Part shown: positions 45,677 through 55,039 of the stretch, one piece after another
Position numbering within the stretch: the stretch's first letter is position 1
Layout of the letters: each line of letters starts with the position of its first letter
NCBI GenBank assembly: GCA_045540335.1
Contig: JAZQHC010000041.1
Coordinates: 12,437 to 76,436 of the forward strand
DNA from: RGIG7213 sp045540335
GTDB taxonomy: Bacteria > Bacillota > Clostridia > Oscillospirales > CAG-272
Reading direction: 5' to 3'
DNA: 64,000 nucleotides
Translations under genes and position numbers: made by a program
The notes under the pieces: generated by a model
The model's input: the letters and a program-made list of their open reading frames with translations, nothing else
Told to the model about the DNA's origin: nothing
The model's database searches: none

Positions 45677-46921
45677 ATGGTAACTGAAAACATGAAATTC
45701 CTTGCAGAGTTTGACAGTGAAGTTGCACAGGCAGTAGAGAAAGAGTATGACCGCCAAAGAAACGGCATCGAGCTGATAGCTTCTGAAAACTTCGTTTCAA
45801 AAGCGGTAATGTCGGCGGCTTCTACCGTACTTACGAACAAATACGCAGAGGGATATCCCGGTAAAAGATATTACGGCGGATGCGAATGCGTTGACGTTGT
45901 TGAAAACATTGCTATCGAAAGGGCGAAGAAGCTTTTCGGCGCAAATTATGCAAACGTTCAGCCGCACTCGGGCGCACAGGCAAACACAGCAGTATATATT
46001 GCACTTCTTAAAGCAGGCGATACCGTTATGGGTATGTCGTTGGCACACGGCGGCCATTTAACGCACGGCTCGCCCGTAAACCTCAGCGGCTTGTACTACA
46101 ACTTCGTAGCATACGGGGTTGACAGCGAAACACACCGCATAGATTACGACGCACTTGAAAAGCAAGCACAAGAATGCAAGCCGAAGCTTATCGTTGCAGG
46201 TGCATCTGCATATCCCAGATTTATAGATTTTGAAAGAATGGCAAATATCGCGCACAGCGTAGGTGCATATCTTATGGTGGATATGGCGCACATTGCAGGC
46301 CTTGTTGCCGCAGGCGTTCACCCTTCGCCCATGCCCTATGCCGACGTAGTTACCACGACGACACATAAAACGTTAAGAGGTCCGAGGGGCGGTATTATCC
46401 TTACCAACGATGAAGAAATAGCAAAGAAAATAAACAAAGCAGTATTCCCCGGTACGCAGGGCGGCCCGTTGATGCACATTATCACGGCGAAGGCAGTTTG
46501 CTTCGGTGAAGCGTTGAAGCCCGAATTTACCGAATACGGCAAAAAGGTAGTGGAAAATGCAAAGGTTCTTGCACAAACGCTTGTACAAGAGGGCTTTAAC
46601 CTTGTTTCCGGCGGTACGGATAACCATTTGATGCTTGTGGATCTTCGCCCTTTTAACATCACGGGTAAAGAGCTTGAAAAAAGGCTTGATACGGTTCACA
46701 TAACGGTTAATAAAAACGCTATACCCGACGATCCCCAATCGCCGTTCGTTACAAGCGGTATCCGTATAGGTACCCCTGCCGCTACAACGAGGGGGCTTGG
46801 CGTTGAAGAAATGAAAACGCTTGGCAAGCTGATAAAGCTTACCGCTACCGAATACGAGGAAAAGGCAGATTATATCAGGGCAGAGGTTGCAAAGATCTGC
46901 GAAAAATATCCCCTTTATTAA
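45677..46921 (+). CDS. glyA: Serine hydroxymethyltransferase
   Basis: 414 residues. PLP enzyme with ELIASENFVS near the start, YPGKRYYGG, HSGAQANTAVY, DMAHIAGLVAAG and the Schiff-base lysine in VVTTTTHKTLRGPRGG. It interconverts serine and glycine, loading one-carbon units on tetrahydrofolate. AAAGGGAG lies before the ATG. Ends the nadE-glyA unit; a terminator follows. Confidence 0.97.
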   Translation: MVTENMKFLAEFDSEVAQAVEKEYDRQRNGIELIASENFVSKAVMSAASTVLTNKYAEGYPGKRYYGGCECVDVVENIAIERAKKLFGANYANVQPHSGAQANTAVYIALLKAGDTVMGMSLAHGGHLTHGSPVNLSGLYYNFVAYGVDSETHRIDYDALEKQAQECKPKLIVAGASAYPRFIDFERMANIAHSVGAYLMVDMAHIAGLVAAGVHPSPMPYADVVTTTTHKTLRGPRGGIILTNDEEIAKKINKAVFPGTQGGPLMHIITAKAVCFGEALKPEFTEYGKKVVENAKVLAQTLVQEGFNLVSGGTDNHLMLVDLRPFNITGKELEKRLDTVHITVNKNAIPDDPQSPFVTSGIRIGTPAATTRGLGVEEMKTLGKLIKLTATEYEEKADYIRAEVAKICEKYPLY

Positions 46922-46935
46922 ACGATAACAAAAAA

Positions 46936-46973
46936 TACTCCCTTGCATATGATATGTAAGGGAGAATTTTTTT
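46936..46973 (+). terminator. Terminator of glyA
   Basis: CTCCCTTGCATAT (46938-46950) pairs with ATATGTAAGGGAG (46952-46964), then AATTTTTTT. One mismatch in the stem. Confidence 0.85.
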
Positions 46974-46989
46974 GTAAAGGTGTGATCTT

Positions 46990-47142
46990 TTGCGTGGCTG
47001 TAACCAAAGGCTAAAGCTTGTAACAACGGGCGCTGTGTGCTTCGGCGCGGGCGTGCTTTTATGTATGTTTTTACCGCACGGCGTAATGCTTGCCGTGCAG
47101 GCGCTTATCGTGTGCGCCATAGGAATTCTGTTTATTTTATAG
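46990..47142 (+). CDS. 50-residue small membrane protein upstream of the SpoVM-like gene
   Basis: TTG start at 46990 with AAAGGTG about 8 bases upstream, stop TAG at 47140-47142. The peptide has a basic N-terminus (MRGCNQRLKL) and two hydrophobic stretches split by a Pro-His-Gly turn (GAVCFGAGVLLCMFLPHGV, then AVQALIVCAIGILFIL), so a helical hairpin in the membrane. I do not recognise a named family. The TAG overlaps the AGGAG of the next gene, so the two tiny genes are probably co-translated. A sporulation role is inferred only from the neighbours. Confidence 0.62.
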   Translation: MRGCNQRLKLVTTGAVCFGAGVLLCMFLPHGVMLAVQALIVCAIGILFIL

Positions 47143-47153
47143 GAGTTATATAT

Positions 47154-47225
47154 ATGAAGATAGTTATCGTAAGATCTAACGGCTTTTTGTCGGCAATACT
47201 TAAAAGGGTATTTAAAATAAAGTAA
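47154..47225 (+). CDS. spoVM: SpoVM-like sporulation peptide (23 residues)
   Basis: ATG at 47154, eight bases after AGGAG, stop TAA at 47223-47225. The peptide aligns without gaps to the 26-residue B. subtilis SpoVM: Met1-Lys2, basic residue 7, Phe11-Leu12, Ile15, hydrophobic 16, basic 17, and a basic C-terminus. SpoVM is an amphipathic helix that marks the curved forespore membrane and is needed for spore coat (SpoIVA) assembly. Pro9, important in B. subtilis, is Asn here. The sporulation gene ytvI lies convergently next to it. A chance match is possible for so short a peptide, but the ribosome site and pattern fit. Confidence 0.68.
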   Translation: MKIVIVRSNGFLSAILKRVFKIK

Positions 47226-47258
47226 CTGCAATTTACCCGCTTGCGGTTAAATATATAG

Positions 47259-47300
47259 AAGCCGTTTAAGGTAAGAGACTTACTTTAAACGGCTTTATTT
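47259..47300. terminator. Bidirectional terminator between spoVM and ytvI
   Basis: Stem GCCGTTTAAGGTAAG (47261-47275) / CTTAC-TTTAAACGGC (47279-47293), 15 bases with one bulge, flanked by AGAA and TTTATTTT. It serves the convergent genes on both sides. Confidence 0.8.
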
Positions 47301-47340
47301 TATTATTGCACTTAGCCGGTGGTTATGACTGTAACGTTGT

Positions 47341-48453
47341 TTAATCTAAATTTTCATCCTTGGGCAGGTATTTGAAAATGTGTATTTTGCCTTTATCGTT
47401 AAGGTCTTTTAAAAGCGCTATCGTTATCGGCAAGCCGAACAGACCCAATACGCCGAAAAGCGAAGTGCCGACTATCATAGCCATAAGCGTTACAACGGGG
47501 TGAAGCCCTACTTGATTTCCGATTATCTTCGGTTCTATCGTGTGGCGGATAACGGTTATTATAAGATATATTATAAACAGCATTATACCCATTCTGTAAT
47601 CGCCGAGAAGTATTGATATTACGCCCCAAGGGATAAGCACCGTACCCGTTCCCACAATGGGAAGAATATCAAACAAAGCGATTATAAACGCGTAGAATAT
47701 CGTCATACCCACAGATGGAAACATTGTTGTTTCTATCAATCCCGCTATCAAAAACAAAATGCACAATTCGCAAAATGTTATAGAAAGTATCAACGCGTAA
47801 GAACGGATATATTTAAACAGTATTTCCGTAACGTATTTTTTAACTTCTATTACGGTGTGTCTCGTTTTTTCCGGTATCTGGTAAAGCACCCAGCGTGTAA
47901 GCAACGGATAATCCACGCACATGAAAAACGTCGATATCGTACCTACCAGCACGGATATAAATATGGTGGGCACGCTTACTATTATCTCTGTCGTAGTATC
48001 GAATATCGTGCTGAAGCTTGGTATAAGATCAGACATTTTAGGAACTAATTCTTTATAATCAAGCGAAATATCAGCATCAAAGTTACGCAAAAACGATTGC
48101 ACGTGATCTATAAGGTTCGTAAGCGCAGGCTGAACGGTACTTGTATAATATTCCGGTGCTTTTGCAACAAGGTCTTTAGTTAAAATAACTACTTCTATCC
48201 CTATGCAGACTACCACCGTGCCTACCGTACATATAAACAGTATCAGCGTTATTATGGCAAGCGGCCTTTGCTTTAAATGCGTAGTGCGCTTTAAAAAGCG
48301 TATTATCGGCTGCAGTAAAGAAGAAATGATAAACGCCACCACAAACGGTGCAAGCGCAAAAAGCGCGTATTTGAAAGCGAAAAATACTATCGCTATTATA
48401 GTTACAACGTATAATACGTTTATTATAAATCGTCTTCTGTTTTCAGTTTTCAT
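47341..48453 (-). CDS. ytvI: AI-2E-family membrane protein, probable sporulation protein YtvI
   Basis: 370 residues from the ATG at 48453 (AGGGG five bases before). Eight or so membrane helices in the AI-2E/PerM arrangement: paired helices at the N-terminus (FIINVLYVVTIIAIVFFAF, LAPFVVAFIISSLLQP), a central hydrophilic domain (about 95-160) and the conserved ending DILPIVGTGTVLIPW...IEPKIIGNQVGLHPVVTLMAM. The length and the motif PKIIGNQVGLHP fit YtvI, a sporulation integral membrane protein; its biochemical role is not known. It follows the CHAP gene by 36 bases. Confidence 0.82.
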   Translation of the reverse strand: MKTENRRRFIINVLYVVTIIAIVFFAFKYALFALAPFVVAFIISSLLQPIIRFLKRTTHLKQRPLAIITLILFICTVGTVVVCIGIEVVILTKDLVAKAPEYYTSTVQPALTNLIDHVQSFLRNFDADISLDYKELVPKMSDLIPSFSTIFDTTTEIIVSVPTIFISVLVGTISTFFMCVDYPLLTRWVLYQIPEKTRHTVIEVKKYVTEILFKYIRSYALILSITFCELCILFLIAGLIETTMFPSVGMTIFYAFIIALFDILPIVGTGTVLIPWGVISILLGDYRMGIMLFIIYLIITVIRHTIEPKIIGNQVGLHPVVTLMAMIVGTSLFGVLGLFGLPITIALLKDLNDKGKIHIFKYLPKDENLD

Positions 48454-48489
48454 ATTTTCCCCTTTAAACAAAGAAGTTGCGGGCGGATC

Positions 48490-49986
48490 TTATGCGGAAA
48501 CGTTTGTTTTTTCTTCTGTTTTTTCAGGCTTTTTAGTATATTTAAGTGCAAATATTATAACGCCCGCACCAACGATAACAACCGCAATAAGCACGCCTAT
48601 AAGAATGGGCGTGGGGTTTGCTTCCTTTTCCTTTTCGGGAAGCGTGAATACTGCGGTATAAGTTTTATCCCCGTCAACGGTGGTTATTTCTTGGTCCCAC
48701 GAAAGAATATAATCGCCGTTTACAGAATCCGCCTTTTTTATCTGCGGTACTTCTACCGTTGCGCCGTATTGGTATGTTTTTTCGGAAAGTATATTGCCCG
48801 TATCGTCTTTAAAGGTGATCGTGTAAGACAAAGGCTCCCACACGGCGTAAAGCGTAAGGTCTGCATTGTACTTGTACGCATCCTTCGGCTGATATATTAT
48901 GTTTCCGCCCTCGCGTATTGCCCAGCCAAGAAATTTATTGCCTGCCTTCGTGGGTATTTCGTTGCTGATATTAAAGGCTGCGCCGAACATTTTTTCAGCC
49001 GCCGCGGGAACGGTATCCCCACCTTTATACGTTATCGTATGATATGCCGCATCGCCGTATATCATACCTTCAAGATTTACCCATCCGGTTATGCCGTTTA
49101 CCGTGCATTTGCCGAATGAACCGTCTATGTCGGTTATTTCAATTTGCTGGCCTTTTTTTACGGAAGCAACAGCCATAGATGAATTGGGCGAACGCAATAC
49201 GGATTTTCCGCGTTGTACAAGCGTGTAAGTGCCCAATTTTGAAGGGGTGATGCCTACAAGCTCGAAATCGTATTTCGTGCCATCGTTTACCTTATATCTC
49301 GGCACGCCGTAGCCGACGATATATGTATCGGAAAGGTGATAGCTTTTTCTTGCAACCTCGCCGCCGTTGGTGCTGTCTGCACCGCCGTCGATGCCGGTGG
49401 TATTACCTTCGACCGTATATACTATTCCGTCTTCACAGCCGATAACGATACCTACGTGGTTAGAACGCGACGACGTGCGCGAGCCTTTATAAAATATAAT
49501 ATCGCCGCACATGGGCACGTATCCCGAGGTACGCGTTTTAAAGCCGTTTTTACCCTCAAACCAATTTACCCAAGAAGCGCAGGAAACATCGCCGCCGGTA
49601 ACCCTTTGATCTACGTTTGCTGCACGAAGTACCCAGTTTACGAAGGAAGCGCACCACATATAGCCGTAGCTGTATCCGTTGCCCTCGTCGTTATCAAGCT
49701 TGCCGTAAAGGCGGTTAAATTCAACGAAGTTTCTGTCGCCCGAGCTGTTTCCGTGCATATCGGCGTCGCTGCTGCCCTCGTTATAGCCAACCTGCGTTAA
49801 CGCAATGGCAACGACGTCGTACCTTTGGTCGCCGGTAAGAACGTAGTCGCTTACGGTTTTGTAAAAAATACTTGTTTTATAAGGCTCTGAAACCTCGTAA
49901 TCCTCCAGCTCGACACCGTAAACAAGCGGTGCGAATACCGATATTGAAACAAGCACCAAAGCGATGAAAATACTGAATTTTTTCAT
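48490..49986 (-). CDS. Surface CHAP-domain amidase/peptidase with SH3-like and repeat domains
   Basis: 498 residues. Signal peptide (FSIFIALVLVSISVFAPLVYG), CHAP-type cysteine hydrolase (about 55-225) with the catalytic Cys in GYMWCASFVNW and His in RSNHVGIVIG, an SH3-like domain (about 250-310, VKKGQQIEITDIDGSFGKCTVNGITGWV), two InlB/Flg_new beta-grasp repeats (LGWAIREGG...LYAVWEPLSYTITF) and a C-terminal membrane helix with a basic tail. CHAP enzymes cut peptidoglycan peptides or amide links. The anchor puts it on the outer membrane face. AGAGGT lies before the ATG. Confidence 0.87.
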   Translation of the reverse strand: MKKFSIFIALVLVSISVFAPLVYGVELEDYEVSEPYKTSIFYKTVSDYVLTGDQRYDVVAIALTQVGYNEGSSDADMHGNSSGDRNFVEFNRLYGKLDNDEGNGYSYGYMWCASFVNWVLRAANVDQRVTGGDVSCASWVNWFEGKNGFKTRTSGYVPMCGDIIFYKGSRTSSRSNHVGIVIGCEDGIVYTVEGNTTGIDGGADSTNGGEVARKSYHLSDTYIVGYGVPRYKVNDGTKYDFELVGITPSKLGTYTLVQRGKSVLRSPNSSMAVASVKKGQQIEITDIDGSFGKCTVNGITGWVNLEGMIYGDAAYHTITYKGGDTVPAAAEKMFGAAFNISNEIPTKAGNKFLGWAIREGGNIIYQPKDAYKYNADLTLYAVWEPLSYTITFKDDTGNILSEKTYQYGATVEVPQIKKADSVNGDYILSWDQEITTVDGDKTYTAVFTLPEKEKEANPTPILIGVLIAVVIVGAGVIIFALKYTKKPEKTEEKTNVSA

Positions 49987-49998
49987 AAACGTACCTCT

Positions 49999-51330
49999 TT
50001 ATATATTATTATCCTCTATTAAGGAAAATATTTTCATTATCACCCAGCCGCAGAAAGCAGCCCATATCAAAGTAAAAAGCAACGTAAACAGCCAACATAT
50101 CTCGTTTTGTATATACACAAAGAAAAGAACGCACGAGACTATGCAAATTGCCGCAGTTGCCGCCAAACACACAAAGAATACCGTTTTAACCTTTTTTACC
50201 GTGTTTTTTTGGCTTCTGTACTGAAAGCTTTCCTTGCTGATAGTTTTATCTACGCCGTATTCGTTAAGAAGCTCGCAGAAGATCTTCAAGGAAAGTGCTG
50301 CACAAATATAAAGCAACACCGTATCTACACATTGCGCCGCGGCAGACAGCTTGTACATGAATACTGCCTTTTCGTGTATGGTATAAGACCAGTGGTAGTA
50401 TTTTGAACAAACGTACGAGGAAAAAGCGTACAGCAACGCACTTACGGGCATTAAGACAATACAAAGATTACGCAGCTTTTTTGCGCTTTTCAGGTGCTTT
50501 CCCGCAAAGGAAAAGCCTATTGCCATTAAAAAGAAGCATATAAACGTGGGCGTAATGTCTATCCCTTCAAACAAAACGGGGCAAGCGAAAAGAAACGCGG
50601 CGATAAAAAAGCGCGCGGCGTTTTTCATATTACGCCTTAATAAAAGGTTATGATCGCATAAAACCTCGTTTTCGTATTTTTCGTAAAGCTTGTTTATAAA
50701 ATCCCCGTCTTTATTAAGACCGTTTAAATATTTTACGCTGTACGTTAAGAAATAAAGCCCGATTATAAGCGATATAACGAAGCACGTTGCCGTTATAAGC
50801 GTTTTGTAATCATACACGGTAAAGGGCGAAAGGTCGTCCGTCATTTGGTATTTGCGGCTTGTCATTACGGTAAGCTCGGGTATGGTGCAAAGCGCGTATC
50901 TTGCAATAACGAATACCGCGGTTATAACCGAAAGGTCTGAATAGCCGACGTCTGCCCTTTTTGCCCCAAGCCTTGAAGCAAGGTATTGAAGCCCTACAAA
51001 CAGCGCACCAAGCGCGTAAAAAAGCATTATTCCTTGTAAAACGGCGAATATGAAAACAAACGTCATTACCGTGGTTTCGTCGTTAAACGATATCAGTAAC
51101 GGTGTAAGCACCGTTTTTACAAGATCTATAAAAAACAGCTTGATAAGCATGGAACGGGCAGATGCAATATCTGCATTTAAGTCGTACAATTTACCCGTGC
51201 CGTATATCATAAGAAAATAACCGATAAAATCGGGCATTACGTCGAAAACGCTTACCGCGGGGATAAATAAAAACGCACAGCCAACGGCAATATACGATAA
51301 AGAAAGCTTGCTTTTACGTTTCTTCGCCAT
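49999..51330 (-). CDS. Multi-pass membrane protein of unknown function
   Basis: 443 residues with about ten hydrophobic helices, for example LSYIAVGCAFLFIPAVSVFDVMPDFIGYFLMIYG and AARFFIAAFLFACPVLFEG. The phrase DVMPDFIGYFLM recurs as DITPTFICFFLMAIG near residue 260, so the protein looks like an internal duplication. No catalytic motif is seen. The GGGGG ribosome site lies within the previous gene, which overlaps by 17 bases. It is co-transcribed with another membrane protein and the CHAP gene, suggesting an envelope role. Confidence 0.75.
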   Translation of the reverse strand: MAKKRKSKLSLSYIAVGCAFLFIPAVSVFDVMPDFIGYFLMIYGTGKLYDLNADIASARSMLIKLFFIDLVKTVLTPLLISFNDETTVMTFVFIFAVLQGIMLFYALGALFVGLQYLASRLGAKRADVGYSDLSVITAVFVIARYALCTIPELTVMTSRKYQMTDDLSPFTVYDYKTLITATCFVISLIIGLYFLTYSVKYLNGLNKDGDFINKLYEKYENEVLCDHNLLLRRNMKNAARFFIAAFLFACPVLFEGIDITPTFICFFLMAIGFSFAGKHLKSAKKLRNLCIVLMPVSALLYAFSSYVCSKYYHWSYTIHEKAVFMYKLSAAAQCVDTVLLYICAALSLKIFCELLNEYGVDKTISKESFQYRSQKNTVKKVKTVFFVCLAATAAICIVSCVLFFVYIQNEICWLFTLLFTLIWAAFCGWVIMKIFSLIEDNNI

Positions 51331-51904
51331 CGTCGTTTTCCCCCTTTTCTTCTTCGGGCAGGCCTATCCACATATAGCAGGTAAATATGTGAAACGCTAT
51401 AACAAGCGTTACCGCTACGAAAAGCAGATATCTTAACGATATCAGCGCATCCCACAGGCCAAGGCACGAAACGAGATTAACGGCACAAAAGAACATAGAT
51501 ACCGAAAACAGCGTTTTGCTTCGTTTATTTTCTTTTACAAGCCCCGTGCTTAACGTTATATCGCAAAGCCCGCCAAGCATGTAAAAATGAAACGCAAAGT
51601 AAAACAGCGCGTAAAGCACGAAAACCACCGTTCTTAAAGCTGTATCTACCGAAATACCGCCGTACGTCGTAATGCAGTGAAGCACCGTATCCGCAACGGA
51701 CAGTATCCCAAGGCACGCGGTGCACATACAGGCAGTTTTCATTTTTTGTATATATGCAGAAAGCTTTAAGCAGCCGAAAAATGCAACTGCCCACCCAAAA
51801 GCGCGGAAGACTTGCATAAAAACAACGGCTATACTGTCAATATAAAGTATTCCCGTGTCGAACACGGTAAAAACGTAACCCAAAAAAAGTAATCCGAACC
51901 CCAT
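51314..51904 (-). CDS. Multi-pass membrane protein of unknown function
   Basis: 196 residues with about six hydrophobic helices and an acidic C-terminal tail (LPEEEKGENDDGEET). The overall look is of a smaller relative of the next protein. AAAGG lies eight bases before the ATG. No family recognised. First gene of the probable unit 51904-47341 on the minus strand. Confidence 0.68.
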   Translation of the reverse strand: MGFGLLFLGYVFTVFDTGILYIDSIAVVFMQVFRAFGWAVAFFGCLKLSAYIQKMKTACMCTACLGILSVADTVLHCITTYGGISVDTALRTVVFVLYALFYFAFHFYMLGGLCDITLSTGLVKENKRSKTLFSVSMFFCAVNLVSCLGLWDALISLRYLLFVAVTLVIAFHIFTCYMWIGLPEEEKGENDDGEET

Positions 51905-51981
51905 TTATAAGCCTTTCTTTTGTATAAGGGTATCTTCAAAAATACCGCCGCAGATTTTCCGATGTATAAAACGAAGCGAAT

Positions 51982-52090
51982 GGGGGGCTTTTCTTCGCGG
52001 GCGAAGGCGGGCGGAGTTTAGCGGCTTTAACGGTTTGAAGTGCCGTTTTTAAACCGCCCGCAGGCGGGGCGGTGCCCCGCAAAGCCCCCC
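51982..52090. repeat. GC-rich multi-stem intergenic element
   Basis: Within the 269-base gap between secA and the membrane-protein gene. GGGGGGCTTT (51982-51991) is mirrored by AAAGCCCCCC (52081-52090), enclosing other palindromes such as GCGGGGC-ggt-GCCCCGC (52064-52080) and GGCGGG/CCCGCC stretches. It is far richer in GC than the flanks. It may be a strong secA terminator or a dispersed repeat. The rest of the gap shows nothing else. Confidence 0.5.
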
Positions 52091-52173
52091 TTAAATCAAG
52101 CTTATTCGGTATTTTCGTATATTCTCCGAGGGGTGAATATCATCATCGGAAAAGCGCGCGGTATATTGCGCGT

Positions 52174-54930
52174 TTAATCCTGTACGCCCTCGCTTGCGCC
52201 GCAGCATTTTTTATATTTTTTGCCTGATCCGCAGGGGCAAGGGTCGTTTCTGCCCACCTTTTCCGCAGCTTTTTTAACTACGGGCTTTTTGGGTGCGGCC
52301 TTGTCGCCGCCGATATTTTCAATAGAAGCAGACTGCTCTTTAGCAACCTGTTCGCGTTTTATCTCGCCCCTGGGCATAGCCGTAAGAATAGCCCTTACGG
52401 TAGTTTCGCGTATATCATCTACCATTGCGTCAAACGCATCTGCCCCGATAAGCTTGTATTCGTTTACGGGGTTTCTTTGTGCGTACGCATTCAAGCCGAT
52501 ACCGCTTTTAAGATCTTGCATGTAGTCGATATGCTCCATCCACAGCTGGTCGATGGAACGAAGCAGGATAACCCTTTCTATCTCTCTTATATGCTCGCCG
52601 AATACCTCTTCCTGATAATGGTATCTTTCCATTGCCTTGGAAACGAACTTGTCAACAAGGTGGCTTTGCTTAAGATTTTTGAGATTTTCGGGCTGAAGGT
52701 CTTCGTCGTCTTTACTGCAGATAACGTTGTTGAAGCCGACCGTAAGGGGTGTGAAGTCCCATTCGTCAACCTCGTCTGAAGCGGTGCAGCGTGCGACCAT
52801 GTCGCCGACGGTCTGCTCTATCATATCCTTTATCTTATCGCGCATATCACCGTCTTCAAGAATTTCAAGACGTTGTGCGTAGATAAGCTTACGCTGCTGG
52901 TTATTTACGTCGTCGTACATCAAAACGTGCTTACGGCGTTCAAAGTTAACGCTTTCAAGACGTGTTTGCGACGATTCGATAACGCCCGAAAGAATACCTG
53001 CCTCGATGGGTGTATCGTCGGGTGTGATCGACTTGATCTTTGCCATTCTTTCCTCTGCGCCGAACAAACGCATAAGATCGTCTTCAAACGAAAGGAAAAA
53101 GCGTGATTCGCCGGGGTCGCCCTGACGGCCTGCCCTTCCGCGAAGCTGGTTATCTATACGGCGGCTTTCGTGGCGTTCAGTACCGAGAATAAACAATCCG
53201 CCTGCTTGCTTTACTTTTTCGTAATCCGGCTGTATCTGCTTTTTGAAGCTGTCAAACAGCTCGCGGTAAATCTTTCTTGCTTGAAGAACCTCTTCGCTTA
53301 CAGACGTTGCGCTTCCCGTTGCCAGAACGATAACGTCTTCTTCATATCCTTGCTTACGCATTTCGTTCTTTGCAAGGAATTCTGCGTTGCCGCCAAGCAT
53401 GATATCCGTACCTCTGCCCGCCATGTTCGTGGATATCGTTACTGCGCCGGGGCAGCCTGCCTGTGCAACTATTTCTGCTTCTTTTTCGTGGTATTTTGCG
53501 TTAAGAACGACGTGCTTTATGCCGTTCATCTTCAATTTGTGCGAAAGTGCCTCTGATTTTTCGATGGATACGGTACCTACAAGAACGGGCTGGCCCTTTT
53601 GCTGGCATTCTTTTATCTGCTCGATTATGGCTTTGAATTTCATATCCATCGTTTTGTAAACGACGTCGTTATGGTCTTGCCTTATCATAGGGCGGTTGGT
53701 GGGTATTTCAACCACGTCCAGATTATATATTTCGCGGAATTCGTCGTCTTCGGTAAGGGCAGTACCCGTCATGCCCGAAAGCTTGTCGTACATACGGAAA
53801 AGGTTTTGGAACGTGATGGTTGCCAGCGTTTTTGATTCCTTTTCTACCTTTACGCCCTCTTTTGCTTCTATTGCCTGGTGAAGCCCGTCGGAATATCTGC
53901 GCCCGTACATAAGACGGCCCGTAAACGTATCAACGATGATAACCTCGCCGTCTTTAACGACGTAGTCTTCATCAAGATGCATACTTCCGTGTGCTTTTAT
54001 TGCTTGGTTTATGTGGTGCGCCAATTCGGAGTTTTCCGGGTCGGAAAGGTTTTCTATATTAAAGAATTTTTCTGCCTTTTCTACGCCCTGCTTTGCCAAT
54101 ACGGAGGTTTTAGCCTTTTCGTCGATAATATAATCGTACCCTGCGGTCTTTTCGTCCATATCCTCTTTAGAGTCTATTTCTTTTATCTTGTAAGGGCGAA
54201 GGGACCTTGCAAATTTATCTGCCTTTTCGTATATTTCGGTAGGCTTTTGTCCTACGCCCGAAATAATAAGGGGGGTACGCGCTTCGTCTATAAGGATAGA
54301 GTCAACCTCGTCCAAAATAGCAAACGAATGGCCGCGCTGAACCATATGCTCTTTATAAGTAACCATATTGTCGCGCAGATAGTCAAACCCGAATTCGTTG
54401 TTTGTGCCGTACGTTATATCGCAAGCGTATGCGGCTTTCTTTTCCGAATTTTTGCCCCCGGGAATTATAAGGCCGCACGAAAGACCGAGAAAGTTATAAA
54501 CCTTGCCCATTTCATCTCTGTCGCGCGTAGCAAGATAGTCGTTTACCGTGATTATGTGAACGCCCTTGCCCGCAAGCGCGTTAAGATACGCGGGAAGCGT
54601 TGCAACAAGCGTTTTACCTTCACCCGTTTTCATTTCCGCAATTCTGCCCTGGTGGATTATAATACCGCCTATAAGCTGAACGCGGAAGGGCCTTTTGCCA
54701 AGAACCCTTGCATCTGCCTCGCGCACGGTTGCAAATGCTTCGGGCAGAATATCGTCAAGCGTTTCGCCGTTTTCAAGGCGGGATTTTAATATACCCGTCA
54801 TTGCTTTTAATTCTTCATCGGTTTTTTGCTTGTATTCTTCTTCCAACGCCTCTATCTTATTGACGATGGGGATTATTTTTTTAATTTGTTTTTCGCTGTA
54901 AGTGCCGAAAATCTTCTGAATCAATCCCAT
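52174..54930 (-). CDS. secA: Preprotein translocase ATPase SecA
   Basis: 918 residues. Walker A MKTGEGKTLVATL, DEAD-box-like ILDEVDSILIDEARTPLIISG, preprotein crosslinking region, second nucleotide fold with TNMAGRGTDIMLGGN and QLRGRAGRQGDPG, and a C-terminal zinc finger CPCGSGKKYKKCCG that binds SecB or lipids. It pushes secretory proteins through SecYEG. The many exported proteins in this window depend on it. A ribosome site AAAGG is distant from the ATG (about 14 bases). Confidence 0.97.
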   Translation of the reverse strand: MGLIQKIFGTYSEKQIKKIIPIVNKIEALEEEYKQKTDEELKAMTGILKSRLENGETLDDILPEAFATVREADARVLGKRPFRVQLIGGIIIHQGRIAEMKTGEGKTLVATLPAYLNALAGKGVHIITVNDYLATRDRDEMGKVYNFLGLSCGLIIPGGKNSEKKAAYACDITYGTNNEFGFDYLRDNMVTYKEHMVQRGHSFAILDEVDSILIDEARTPLIISGVGQKPTEIYEKADKFARSLRPYKIKEIDSKEDMDEKTAGYDYIIDEKAKTSVLAKQGVEKAEKFFNIENLSDPENSELAHHINQAIKAHGSMHLDEDYVVKDGEVIIVDTFTGRLMYGRRYSDGLHQAIEAKEGVKVEKESKTLATITFQNLFRMYDKLSGMTGTALTEDDEFREIYNLDVVEIPTNRPMIRQDHNDVVYKTMDMKFKAIIEQIKECQQKGQPVLVGTVSIEKSEALSHKLKMNGIKHVVLNAKYHEKEAEIVAQAGCPGAVTISTNMAGRGTDIMLGGNAEFLAKNEMRKQGYEEDVIVLATGSATSVSEEVLQARKIYRELFDSFKKQIQPDYEKVKQAGGLFILGTERHESRRIDNQLRGRAGRQGDPGESRFFLSFEDDLMRLFGAEERMAKIKSITPDDTPIEAGILSGVIESSQTRLESVNFERRKHVLMYDDVNNQQRKLIYAQRLEILEDGDMRDKIKDMIEQTVGDMVARCTASDEVDEWDFTPLTVGFNNVICSKDDEDLQPENLKNLKQSHLVDKFVSKAMERYHYQEEVFGEHIREIERVILLRSIDQLWMEHIDYMQDLKSGIGLNAYAQRNPVNEYKLIGADAFDAMVDDIRETTVRAILTAMPRGEIKREQVAKEQSASIENIGGDKAAPKKPVVKKAAEKVGRNDPCPCGSGKKYKKCCGASEGVQD

Positions 54931-55039
54931 GGTTAAATATTTTTACCTTTCAAAAAGTATTTTTAACACACCGCAACGAGTACGGTATAATAAATTGTAT
55001 AATATAATAAAGTTTAAAATAATGATTATTTGTAAACAA

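Noticed and set aside
45655..45840. Riboswitch or other leader upstream of glyA
   Set aside because: Only 23 bases separate nadE and glyA, too short for a riboswitch; no structured leader is seen.
53878..54789. 303-residue plus-strand frame antisense to secA
   Set aside because: The sense strand encodes full-length SecA; the antisense product has no family features.
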